A DNA stretch of 8,942 bases, from NCBI GenBank assembly GCA_013202725.1, contig JABMRH010000168.1, positions 1-8,942 of the forward strand, in the 5' to 3' direction. The position numbers and the translations under genes were made by a program. The stretch comes from Desulfobacteraceae bacterium. Its GTDB lineage: Bacteria > Desulfobacterota > Desulfobacteria > Desulfobacterales > ETH-SRB1. The notes beneath the pieces are model-generated. The model saw nothing but the letters and a program-made list of their open reading frames with translations. It searched no databases and was not told where the DNA came from. Positions 1-6,842 of this stretch are shown here, in pieces. Position 1 is the first letter of the stretch; the number at the start of each line of letters is the position of its first letter.

Positions 1-94
1 TAACAATACGATAAGATTTCTCGCTCCGCTCGAAATGCCAGCTTTGGATAGTTTTCGTTCAGGCACTAAATAGATCATAGGAGCATATAATATT
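1..94. other. Upstream region of bioA, no gene seen
   Basis: No coding region is supported here. The only useful element is a Shine-Dalgarno-like AGGAG at 79-83, 11 nt before the bioA ATG, which is a rather long spacing. A weak sigma70-like pair (TTGGAT at 44-49, TAAATA at 67-72, 17 nt apart) can be drawn, but its start point would fall on the ribosome binding site, so it is not called. bioA may be expressed from further upstream, outside the window. Confidence 0.5.
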
Positions 95-1438
95 ATGAAT
101 TTTGATTTATTGGAAAAAGACAGAAAATATATCTGGCATCCTTATACCCAGATGAAAGATTATGAAAAGGAATATCCTGTCCTGATTGAAAAGGGGGAGG
201 GTTGCCGTCTTTACGACCATGAAGGAAATGTCTATTATGACACCATCTCTTCCTGGTGGTGTAACGTACACGGGCACAATCATCCATATATCCAGTCCGC
301 GATAAAAAAACAGCTTTCCGAGCTTGATCATGTTCTTTTCGCCGGATTTACCCACAAAAATGCAATATTGCTTGCAGAAAAACTGGTTCAATGTTCCCCT
401 GAAAATCTTAGCAAAGTTTTCTATTCAGACAATGGCTCCACTTCCTGCGAGGTAGCTCTGAAGATGTCATTCCAGTTTTGGAAAAATACAGGACAGCCAA
501 AAAAAGAGAAATTTATCGGGCTTGAAAACGGGTATCACGGCGACACTATTGGAGCAATGAGCGTTGGAGGGGACTCGGTCTTTAATCAAACATTTGCTCC
601 CCTCCTTTTTCCAGCATTTAAGGTACCTTCTCCTTACTGTTACCGCTGTCCGTGCGCTAAAAAACGGGAAACCTGCGCCATAGAATGTGTTGATCCGCTG
701 GAAAAACTTCTTAACAAACATAGCAATGAGATCGCGGGAATCATCCTTGAGCCTCTGATGCAGGGAGCAGGGGGGTTTATTATTTATCCTGTTGAGTATC
801 TTAAAAGGGTTGCTAAGCTTGCCGATGCATACAATATCCATCTGATCGTGGATGAGGTGGCCACCGGTTTCGGCAGGACAGGAAAGATGTTTGCGGTCGA
901 GCATGCAGGAGTAAAGCCGGATTTTATGTGCCTTTCAAAAGGGATAACCAACGGGACTCTCCCCCTTGCCGCCACCCTGACGACCGATGAGATATATGAC
1001 GCCTTTTATGCCGATTATACGCAAAATAAAACCTTTTATCATGGGCACACCTATACGGCCAACCCGTTAAGCACGGCCGCAGGATTTGCCTCTTTAGAGC
1101 TCTTTAAAAAAGAGAAGACCCTGGAAAATGCAGCGGCAAAAATCGCAACTTTTCACCGGGTCATCCAAAAATTCAGAGAGATTCCGATTGTGGGTGATGT
1201 AAGATATATAGGGATGGTAGCAGCCTTCGAACTTGTAAGAAATAGACAAACCAAAAAGCCGTTCTCCTTTGAAGACAGGATAGGATTGTCGGTTTACAAA
1301 AAAGGGCTGAAAAACGGATTGATCCTTCGTCCATTGGGAAATGTCATATATCTCTTCCTTCCGTTTTGTGTAACAGAAGAAGAGTTGATGGATATAACAG
1401 ATCGGACATACAGCGTGCTTACGTCATTAGCGGTTTAA
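95..1438 (+). CDS. bioA: Adenosylmethionine-8-amino-7-oxononanoate aminotransferase (BioA)
   Basis: This is a cytosolic PLP enzyme of biotin synthesis. It moves an amino group from S-adenosylmethionine to 7-keto-8-aminopelargonate (KAPA), giving 7,8-diaminopelargonate (DAPA). The 447-residue length is slightly above the usual 420-450. Visible BioA marks are WHPYTQM (14-20), SSWW (52-55), DNGST (112-116), YHGD (147-150), VDEVATGFGRTG (252-263), the PLP lysine K282 in LSKG, HGHTYTANP (317-324 region) and R412 in LRPLGN, matching the substrate-carboxylate arginine of the E. coli enzyme. A short segment with five cysteines (C182, C185, C187, C194, C198) follows the PSPY motif; similar segments occur in BioA of other anaerobes, and a metal-binding role is only a guess. 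The ATG start is chosen for AGGAG at 79-83 and the canonical N-terminus. Its TAA overlaps the stop codon of the convergent gene. No other bio gene is in the window. Confidence 0.96.
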   Translation: MNFDLLEKDRKYIWHPYTQMKDYEKEYPVLIEKGEGCRLYDHEGNVYYDTISSWWCNVHGHNHPYIQSAIKKQLSELDHVLFAGFTHKNAILLAEKLVQCSPENLSKVFYSDNGSTSCEVALKMSFQFWKNTGQPKKEKFIGLENGYHGDTIGAMSVGGDSVFNQTFAPLLFPAFKVPSPYCYRCPCAKKRETCAIECVDPLEKLLNKHSNEIAGIILEPLMQGAGGFIIYPVEYLKRVAKLADAYNIHLIVDEVATGFGRTGKMFAVEHAGVKPDFMCLSKGITNGTLPLAATLTTDEIYDAFYADYTQNKTFYHGHTYTANPLSTAAGFASLELFKKEKTLENAAAKIATFHRVIQKFREIPIVGDVRYIGMVAAFELVRNRQTKKPFSFEDRIGLSVYKKGLKNGLILRPLGNVIYLFLPFCVTEEELMDITDRTYSVLTSLAV

Positions 1439-2184
1439 GGCTTTTTGATTTTAAATCGCCAGGCGCAGTACCAGTCGTCAGGATGTGCATCAGGAGGACA
1501 GCCTATGCATTCCGTGCTGATTGCCGGATCGATGGCTTTGGCAAAAGATGTATATTCAATTAATCCTCCTGATTTACATGGATAATCATCAAGCCCTTTC
1601 CGTTTTCGTGCTGACTGAACGCGACACTCATTCATTTGGAATATAAAACTGTCGGGCCCTTCATCAACGATAGATTGAGTATTAACGCTGGCATAGAGAC
1701 GAAAATTCAGAGCCGTTTTTAAACCTTCAATCCCGGAATTTTCAGAAAGATTCAAAAACCTTTTAATTGACCATGCTTCGAATGGAGAGAAATGTGCCCA
1801 GCAGGAATCATTGCAGCGCTTAGCGTCATTCATGCCGCTTGTAAATTCTACTGCCTGAAACCATACGCCATCATTTGCAAGCCAGTTTAACGCAACACTG
1901 TCCATAAGCTCCTGAATCGATTCTGCCGGCATTTCCAGCAAAGGCACCGGCAGATCCTCCTTTATTTCAAATCCAAGAACTCTGGAAAGCCTTTTCATCT
2001 GATAAACATAACTTCTTTTCGATGCGTTGCCCAGTATTTCAAGAGCCTCCTCCATGCCCATCTGATGTTTTATTTCGCCAAACCAGAGGCCATAATGAAC
2101 TATTATCCGGTGAAACATATCAAGAACAAGACGTACCTTATCTTCATGGTTAAGATCTTCAGGCGTTTTGGCTGTTCCTGGCAT
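1435..2184 (-). CDS. DUF6125-like cysteine-rich protein of unknown function
   Basis: This 249-residue soluble protein resembles the DUF6125 group, found mostly in anaerobes and said to be distantly related to the L-2-amino-thiazoline-4-carboxylic acid hydrolase family. The name is from memory of the pattern, not a search. The sequence has no signal peptide or membrane segment. It carries seven cysteines, mostly in the C-terminal half: C124 and C128 (CNDSC, followed by FEAW), C187 (NECRVQSAR), C203, C226 and C229 (CIGCPPD) and C240 (YCAW). This layout suggests a metal or Fe-S site, but this is inference. An in-frame ATG at 2208 exists, but the ATG at 2184 is preferred: AAAGGAG lies 8 nt ahead of it, just after the stop of the upstream gene, leaving a 13-nt gap. 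It is therefore very likely co-transcribed with the XRE-cupin regulator. Its stop overlaps the bioA stop in a shared TTAA. Confidence 0.8.
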   Translation of the reverse strand: MPGTAKTPEDLNHEDKVRLVLDMFHRIIVHYGLWFGEIKHQMGMEEALEILGNASKRSYVYQMKRLSRVLGFEIKEDLPVPLLEMPAESIQELMDSVALNWLANDGVWFQAVEFTSGMNDAKRCNDSCWAHFSPFEAWSIKRFLNLSENSGIEGLKTALNFRLYASVNTQSIVDEGPDSFIFQMNECRVQSARKRKGLDDYPCKSGGLIEYTSFAKAIDPAISTECIGCPPDAHPDDWYCAWRFKIKKP

Positions 2185-2197
2185 TGGTGAGTCTCCT

Positions 2198-2836
2198 TTA
2201 GCCTTCATAAAGCACCGCTAATATTGTTGTCTTGCCTTTTTTAGAAACAATCTGGTGCGGTACGGTTGAAAGATAGTAAACGCTGTCCCCGGGTTCAAGA
2301 TCAAAGCAATCCTCTCCGATTTTGAGCGTCGCAACCCCATCTATAACATAGATAAATTCTTCCCCATCATGAACCGACATCTCCTTTTCCGGGTTTTCTT
2401 CAAGCTGGACAATCATGGCCTCCATGTGTCGCCCTTTTACTTCCGGGGCAAGGCTCCTGTATGTATATAATTTCTTTTTACCCTTTTTTGACGTCGAGCT
2501 TGAAACGATCTTCTGCTCATCCTTCCGTGTAACAGAATAGAGCCTGTCACCAACCCCTGAAACCAGACGTCCGAATGCGCCGTCCAATGCCTTCGAAAGC
2601 TTGATAACCGTGCCAAGCTGGGGCTGCACTTCATTCTTTTCTATGCTTGTAAGAAGCTCAGCATCAAACCCTGTTAGCTTGGAAACCTCGTCAATAGACA
2701 ACCCTTTTCCCTCTCTAAGAAATTTAATCTTTTTCCCGATATCTTCAACGCCTTTATGTTTTGACTCAGAGATATCACCTGTCAGATCCTCAAAAAAGTC
2801 CACATTTATATGGGGTTTTTGATTTTTTGTTTCCAT
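2198..2836 (-). CDS. XRE-family transcriptional regulator with C-terminal cupin domain
   Basis: This 212-residue two-domain regulator has an XRE-type helix-turn-helix at about residues 32-86 (IGKKIKFLREGKGLSIDEVS, ending near the SKALD segment). A basic linker (KKGKKK, 117-122) leads to a cupin_2 barrel at about 138-210. The cupin has HDGEEFIYVIDG (156-167) and PGDSVYYLSTVPHQ (182-195), so candidate metal ligands are H156, E160 and H194; the second His of a classical HxH pair is missing. Such XRE-cupin proteins usually regulate neighbouring metabolic genes in response to a small ligand bound by the cupin. The ligand cannot be read from sequence. The ATG start has a good AAGGAG 6 nt upstream. 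Its own promoter, if any, would lie in the 159-nt spacer before it. It ends 13 nt before the DUF6125-like gene, with the ribosome binding site of that gene directly after its TAA. Confidence 0.9.
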   Translation of the reverse strand: METKNQKPHINVDFFEDLTGDISESKHKGVEDIGKKIKFLREGKGLSIDEVSKLTGFDAELLTSIEKNEVQPQLGTVIKLSKALDGAFGRLVSGVGDRLYSVTRKDEQKIVSSSTSKKGKKKLYTYRSLAPEVKGRHMEAMIVQLEENPEKEMSVHDGEEFIYVIDGVATLKIGEDCFDLEPGDSVYYLSTVPHQIVSKKGKTTILAVLYEG

Positions 2837-2864
2837 TTTTAACTCCTTAATTCAAAAAATTTTC

Positions 2865-2944
2865 ACCACAGAGCACACAGAGCGCACAGAGGTTTTCCAT
2901 AAAAAAAGAAAGGCTTTTTCTGTGGCCTCTGTGTACTCTGTGGT
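2865..2944. repeat. Imperfect inverted repeat in the spacer before the XRE-cupin gene
   Basis: The arms at 2865-2890 and 2919-2944 match at 23 of 26 positions; the outer 18 nt (ACCACAGAGCACACAGAG against the reverse complement of the other arm) differ at one base. The loop is 28 nt and A/T-rich. The arms are themselves built from CACAGAG-like units. It lies 51 nt after the stop of the lyase-like gene (minus strand) and 28 nt before the XRE-cupin ATG, so a transcript could fold it into a long hairpin. No clean T-tract follows on the minus strand, so an intrinsic terminator is not claimed. Similar CACAGAG-rich dyads are common intergenic repeats in related anaerobes. Confidence 0.8.
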
Positions 2945-2995
2945 AAAAGCAGATCTATTTTCAATCAGCTCCCTTTAGTCACTTGTAATTTCATA

Positions 2996-4159
2996 TTATG
3001 AGCGATACTCAGGCAACACAGCTTTTGGATTCCAGTTCCCGGGAATCTTTCGGCCGGGCTCTTCGCCTAATTTTATCTTTCTTTCCTTTAAACCTGGTCT
3101 GGCAAATTCCATATGCCCTTCCTTTAAAGTCCGGCCATTGATTATAGCCTCGGAACGCAATCTCCGTCCAATTGTCTTTTCCATCTGCCTGCCAAGCCAC
3201 AGGATGCGGTCAACATCATATCCATGCTCGATGCCCATCTCATCAATTTGGACAAGCGTATCCTCCAGTGTAACCAGGCCCACATACCTGGGATCTTTAT
3301 AATAGTATTCTCCGGTGCCTTTTGTTGGGCAATCATCCAGAAAGTTTGCCGGCTGCCCGCCAAGGCCTCCCAGGGTTGCCTCAAAATTTGTAATCCCTGC
3401 CTGCAATGCAGCCAGAACAGATGCCGACGCTATGCGCTTTGTTTCATGAAAATGGGCGATATGGAGTGCAGGGTCAGGGATTTCATCGAGTATCATGGAA
3501 AAATAGCGGTAAACATCCGGGGCTGAAGCGCTGCCGTCGTGGTCCGCATGTTCAATGTCATGGGCTCCGATTTCCAGCCATCTTTTTGAGAATTCAATTG
3601 CATCCTTCATATCCGTGGCCCCGCCAATAGGACTCCCCCAGATAGTGCTGACCGTTCCGCACATCTTTATGCCCGCATCATTGCATTTTTTAATGCAACG
3701 CTCTGCCTCTTTCCAGTATTCGGGAAGCGTTGTTCCTGAGTTTGCAAAATGATGTTCCTCTTCCGTGGAAACCATCATCAAAAGACGATCAGGCCCAATC
3801 CCCTTTTTTCTTAGCTGTATAGCGCAATCAACTGCCAACTCGCGGATCGTAATGGCTGTAAAGCAGATATCGTCATAATTAACGCCCTTTCTTTTGCATC
3901 GTTTTTTAAACCGGTCCCCTCTCAGGTGTTTAAACAGGTCTTCCGCGTCCCTGAACTGAGGCATTAAAAATGCGCTTCCAAGATTGGTAACTTCAATATG
4001 CCGGCAGCCCGCGAATATCAGCTCTTCAAGATAAAATATCTTCGCCGCAGTGGAAATGAATTTTTCTTCATGCTGAAAACCGTCCCTAATCGTTATATCG
4101 CCGATAGTTACCTTTCCGGGCATTTTGGGAAAAATCTTCCAAAAATCATATTCCATCAT
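2996..4159 (-). CDS. HMG-CoA-lyase-like DRE-TIM enzyme lacking the usual catalytic cysteine
   Basis: This 387-residue TIM-barrel protein belongs to the pyruvate carboxyltransferase/HMGL-like family. The family signature RDGFQ (25-29) is present, with E56 in IEVTNL and the metal-binding pair HFH (236-238), all matching HMG-CoA lyase positions. Several lyase marks differ. The loop read as GLGGCPY in true lyases is GLGGQP here (265-270), with Q269 at the catalytic Cys position. The following segment has an insert (about 271-295, containing DDCP), and the usual GDTIG motif reads ADHDG (about 205-209). The protein is about 90 residues longer than a typical lyase, with a basic C-terminal tail after residue 350. 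It starts 22 nt after the carboxyltransferase gene, with AAGGAG 8 nt before the first of two adjacent ATGs. In a Liu-type route it would cleave HMG-CoA to acetyl-CoA and acetoacetate, but given the missing Cys, the reaction should be left open. Confidence 0.85.
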   Translation of the reverse strand: MMEYDFWKIFPKMPGKVTIGDITIRDGFQHEEKFISTAAKIFYLEELIFAGCRHIEVTNLGSAFLMPQFRDAEDLFKHLRGDRFKKRCKRKGVNYDDICFTAITIRELAVDCAIQLRKKGIGPDRLLMMVSTEEEHHFANSGTTLPEYWKEAERCIKKCNDAGIKMCGTVSTIWGSPIGGATDMKDAIEFSKRWLEIGAHDIEHADHDGSASAPDVYRYFSMILDEIPDPALHIAHFHETKRIASASVLAALQAGITNFEATLGGLGGQPANFLDDCPTKGTGEYYYKDPRYVGLVTLEDTLVQIDEMGIEHGYDVDRILWLGRQMEKTIGRRLRSEAIINGRTLKEGHMEFARPGLKERKIKLGEEPGRKIPGNWNPKAVLPEYRS

Positions 4160-4181
4160 ATCAATGTCTCCTTACTTGAGG

Positions 4182-5783
4182 TTAAAATCTAAAATTTCCA
4201 AAAGAAGGATCGCCAATTGGTTTAAGCAAGCTTACCTCAAAAGCCATGGCAAGCCAATCCCGGATTTCTGAAAATTTTAAAACCCTGTCATTCAAAAGAC
4301 GAGCTCCGCAGTAAAAAGGATGGGCCTCCCCATCATACTTTTCGATCATCTTTTGACGGAATACCTGTTTTTCCTCTTCGGTCATGGGCTTCCCACGGGC
4401 ATCCCTCTTCCGTTCTTCAATTGAGAGAAGCACGCCTGCCGCGCTTCGCCCGCTCATAACCGAAGTACGCGACCTCATTGTAGAAAACAGAAAATGCGGT
4501 CTGTATGCTCTGCCGCACATACCGTAATTTGCAGCGCCGTTATCCGGCCCGATTACAAGCTGAATCCTGGGCACCTGGGCGCATGAAACCGCCCTCACCA
4601 TATCTGCTCCGTATTTACCGATTCCCATATGCTCAGATTCCGATCCCACCATGTATCCCGGCGAACTCTGGACAAAGAGTATCGGTATCTTTTCCTGTGA
4701 ACATCGGATGATCCATTCCGTAGCCTTGCGTGCGGCTTCAAAAAATATTATCCCGACCACATTGGAAGCAATCACACCAACAGGAATCCCCTTTATGCGT
4801 ATTTTTCCTGTAATAATATTGTCTCCTCTTCCAGGAGCATAATTTTGCTTATATTCAATAAAGTAACTGTCATCGGCAATCGCTTCCAGAATCTTCCGGC
4901 CATCAATACCCTGATGCACGGCAGCCGGCATTAGCTCGTAAATTTTATCTGCAGGAATCTTAGGAGGAGCTTCAGCATACCTGTGAAAATTTATCTTTTG
5001 GGGCGGTTCAAGGGATAGAATTTCACGAACTCTGTCTATTGCTTCATCCTGATTTGCGCATAAATGATCAGCGCCGCCTGAGATCTGTGTATGGACATTT
5101 GCGCCTCCAAGGTCTTCCGCTGAAATTACCTCGCCGGTTGCCATTTTAACCAGAGGCGGACCTCCTAAAAAAGAGTATGCCATCTGATCTATCATCACGG
5201 ATTGACAAGCCATAAAAACAATATAGGCTCCGCCTGCCGTGTTGCCTCCGGTGCTTAAGGTAATCTGTTTTAATCCCTGCGACGACATGCGCGCCATGTT
5301 ATAGAACATAGAGCCGAAATGCTGATCATCAGGAAAGACATCCGCCTGCATGGGAAGGAAGGCCCCTCCTGAATCGGCGATATAGACACAGTTGAGGCCG
5401 CACTGCTGTGCAATTGCCTGGGCGCGCATATGTTTTTTTAAAGTGATTGGAAAATATGTGCCTGCCTTTACACGGCTGTCATTGGCAAAAATCATAGTCC
5501 AGTTGCCGTGGATTTTTCCTATACCTGTCACCAGACCGCCGCAGGGCACATCAAAAACACCGGGATAATCCATCCCAAAACCTGCAATGCGGCTGAGTTC
5601 AAAGAACTGCGTGCCCTGATCTATCAGTTTCTCAATCAGTTCCCGAACAGGACGTTTGCCCTGTTTTGCAAGTTTGTTTACAGCCTTTTCTCCACCCGGC
5701 CACATGGCCTGATAAACCAGCTCGTCAAGTCTCTTTTCTTCATTTTGCCAGTGCGACCTGTTTGCTGCTCCGTTATCCGTCAT
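4182..5783 (-). CDS. Acyl-CoA carboxylase carboxyltransferase (beta) subunit, methylcrotonyl-CoA carboxylase type
   Basis: This 533-residue subunit has two crotonase-fold halves, the usual length for MCC beta (about 535). It transfers CO2 from carboxybiotin to an acyl-CoA. The N-half shows ANDSRVKAGTYFPIT (100-114), DSGGAFLP (137-144), GGNTAGGAY (179-187) and LGGPPLVKMATGE (206-218). The C-half shows FVQSSPGYMVG (370-380; MCC typically has LQNITGFMVG) and ANYGMCGRAY (418-427). Overall resemblance is clearly to the MCC/geranyl-CoA carboxylase branch rather than propionyl- or acetyl-CoA carboxylase. No biotin carboxylase or biotin carrier gene is in the window, so the partner must be encoded elsewhere. 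Glutaconyl-CoA decarboxylase alpha is a more distant alternative. A 22-nt gap links it to the lyase-like gene. Its ribosome binding site is modest (TAGGAT, about 8 nt before the ATG). A weak promoter in the 248-nt spacer upstream is possible. Confidence 0.92.
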   Translation of the reverse strand: MTDNGAANRSHWQNEEKRLDELVYQAMWPGGEKAVNKLAKQGKRPVRELIEKLIDQGTQFFELSRIAGFGMDYPGVFDVPCGGLVTGIGKIHGNWTMIFANDSRVKAGTYFPITLKKHMRAQAIAQQCGLNCVYIADSGGAFLPMQADVFPDDQHFGSMFYNMARMSSQGLKQITLSTGGNTAGGAYIVFMACQSVMIDQMAYSFLGGPPLVKMATGEVISAEDLGGANVHTQISGGADHLCANQDEAIDRVREILSLEPPQKINFHRYAEAPPKIPADKIYELMPAAVHQGIDGRKILEAIADDSYFIEYKQNYAPGRGDNIITGKIRIKGIPVGVIASNVVGIIFFEAARKATEWIIRCSQEKIPILFVQSSPGYMVGSESEHMGIGKYGADMVRAVSCAQVPRIQLVIGPDNGAANYGMCGRAYRPHFLFSTMRSRTSVMSGRSAAGVLLSIEERKRDARGKPMTEEEKQVFRQKMIEKYDGEAHPFYCGARLLNDRVLKFSEIRDWLAMAFEVSLLKPIGDPSFGNFRF

Positions 5784-6031
5784 GTTTATATCCTATATAT
5801 TTTTTCTTTTATTGTAATAGTTCAGCCACAAAGTCACCAAGATTATAATATTGAAAATTGAATATTGTTGATTGAATATTGAAGGAATTTTATCAATTTT
5901 TTAAAAAAAACAGAGCGAAGCGATTCCATAAATCTTCAATCTTCAATCTTCAATAATTCCCCTTCCTCTGTGGTTTCTTTGTATTTAAACCTATCTGTGT
6001 TTATCTGTGTGAATCTGTGGCTAAATAGTTA
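5784..6031. repeat. Dyad-rich spacer between the hydratase and carboxyltransferase genes
   Basis: No gene is seen in this 248-bp AT-rich stretch. It holds two nested imperfect inverted repeats. The outer arms at 5824-5843 and 6003-6022 (AGCCACA-type ends) match at 16 of 20 positions. The inner arms at 5857-5880 and 5931-5954 match at 20 of 24. The inner right arm is a run of heptamers. On the minus strand a weak promoter for the carboxyltransferase (TTGGTG with TACAAT 18 nt later, just before the AAAAG-rich leader) can be drawn, at low confidence. The same space is where a missing carboxylase subunit gene might once have been, but no coding remnant is visible. Confidence 0.7.
5931..5954. repeat. 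Heptanucleotide tandem repeat (AATCTTC, about 3.4 copies)
   Basis: Three perfect head-to-tail copies of AATCTTC are followed by AAT. The run forms the right arm of the inner inverted repeat, whose left arm (5857-5880) carries a diverged copy on the other strand. Such short runs can change copy number by slippage, but this one is noncoding and no effect on expression can be read from it. Confidence 0.85.
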
Positions 6032-6814
6032 CTATCTCCCTTTATATACAGGTTTTCTTTTTTCACGAAAAGCCGCTATCCCTTCCAGGCGATCCTCGGT
6101 AGGGATTGTAACCCAGTAAGCATTTGATTCAATGGCAAGACCGGTATTGATGTCCGTCTCAAGTCCGTAATTTATTGCATACTTGGCCTGTTCAATTGCA
6201 ATTGGGCCTGTTTCACAAATCATGGCCGCCATTTTTTTGCATTCATCCAGCAGCGATTCATGCTCGCAGATTTGATTTACAAGACCGATCTGCAAGGCTT
6301 CCTGCGCCCCAACCCTGCGGCCTGTAAATATCAGCTCTTTGGCTTTGCCGCACCCGATCAGCCTTGGAAGTCTCTGGGTTCCGCCTGCTCCGGGAATTAT
6401 GGCAAGCCTGGTTTCCGTGAGCCCCATGGAAGCATTCATCGAGGCTATACGGATATCGCATGCCAGGGATAGTTCTGTGCCCCCGCCAAGCGCCACGCCG
6501 TTTATTGCTGCAATCACAGGTTTATTAAGCAGCGCAATAGAAGTAAAAAGGTCTCTTATCGTAAAAATAAACTTCTTTACCTGACTGTCATCAAGCAAGG
6601 CTCTTTCCTTTAGATCCGCCCCTGCGCAAAAGGCTTTTTCTCCCGCTCCGGTTATTATTATCACCCTGATGCCCTGTTTGACCCGCAGATCTTCAATCTT
6701 TTCCTTTAAGGCGTGAAGCAAAGAAAAATTTATGGCGTTCATAACATCAGGACGGTTAAGCGTAAGGATCGCTATTCCGCCTTCCTCTTCTGCCAATAGG
6801 ACATTATCATTCAT
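6032..6814 (-). CDS. Enoyl-CoA hydratase, AUH/3-methylglutaconyl-CoA hydratase-like
   Basis: This is a 260-residue crotonase-fold enzyme. It would hydrate a 2-enoyl-CoA; close resemblance to AUH/LiuC points to 3-methylglutaconyl-CoA to HMG-CoA, though substrate cannot be proven from sequence. Numbering from the chosen start: AFCAGADLKER at 61-71, ALGGGTELSLACDIR at 108-122 with E114, ETRLAIIPGAGGTQRLPR at 134-151 with E134, and a C-terminal TIPTEDRLEGIAAF...KRKPVYKGR segment. E114 and E134 match the two catalytic glutamates of rat crotonase (144 and 164), so the protein is predicted to be an active hydratase. The frame opens earlier with TTG at 6853, overlapping the dehydrogenase gene, but the ATG at 6814 has GGAGG at 6820-6824 only 5 nt ahead and is preferred. 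This leaves a 28-nt gap to the dehydrogenase stop, consistent with co-transcription. Confidence 0.93.
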   Translation of the reverse strand: MNDNVLLAEEEGGIAILTLNRPDVMNAINFSLLHALKEKIEDLRVKQGIRVIIITGAGEKAFCAGADLKERALLDDSQVKKFIFTIRDLFTSIALLNKPVIAAINGVALGGGTELSLACDIRIASMNASMGLTETRLAIIPGAGGTQRLPRLIGCGKAKELIFTGRRVGAQEALQIGLVNQICEHESLLDECKKMAAMICETGPIAIEQAKYAINYGLETDINTGLAIESNAYWVTIPTEDRLEGIAAFREKRKPVYKGR

Positions 6815-6842
6815 CACTACCTCCGCATGCAGGATCATCCAC

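Noticed and set aside
56..61. CGTTCA half-site upstream of bioA, like half of the TetR operator
   Set aside because: The matching left arm is absent (ATAGTT instead of TGAACG), so it is not a third operator.
44..72. Sigma70-like promoter before bioA
   Set aside because: The motifs are weak and the start point would fall on the ribosome binding site.
2185..2208. Upstream ATG at 2208 for the DUF6125-like gene
   Set aside because: It lies inside the end of the regulator gene, while the ATG at 2184 has AAAGGAG at proper spacing.
2865..2944. Intrinsic terminator after the lyase-like gene
   Set aside because: The dyad is long, imperfect and lacks a T-tract directly after the stem on the minus strand; it is kept as a repeat only.
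5824..6022. CRISPR-like array in the repeat-rich spacer
   Set aside because: The repeats are short heptamers and inverted arms without regular unique spacers, and no cas gene is present.
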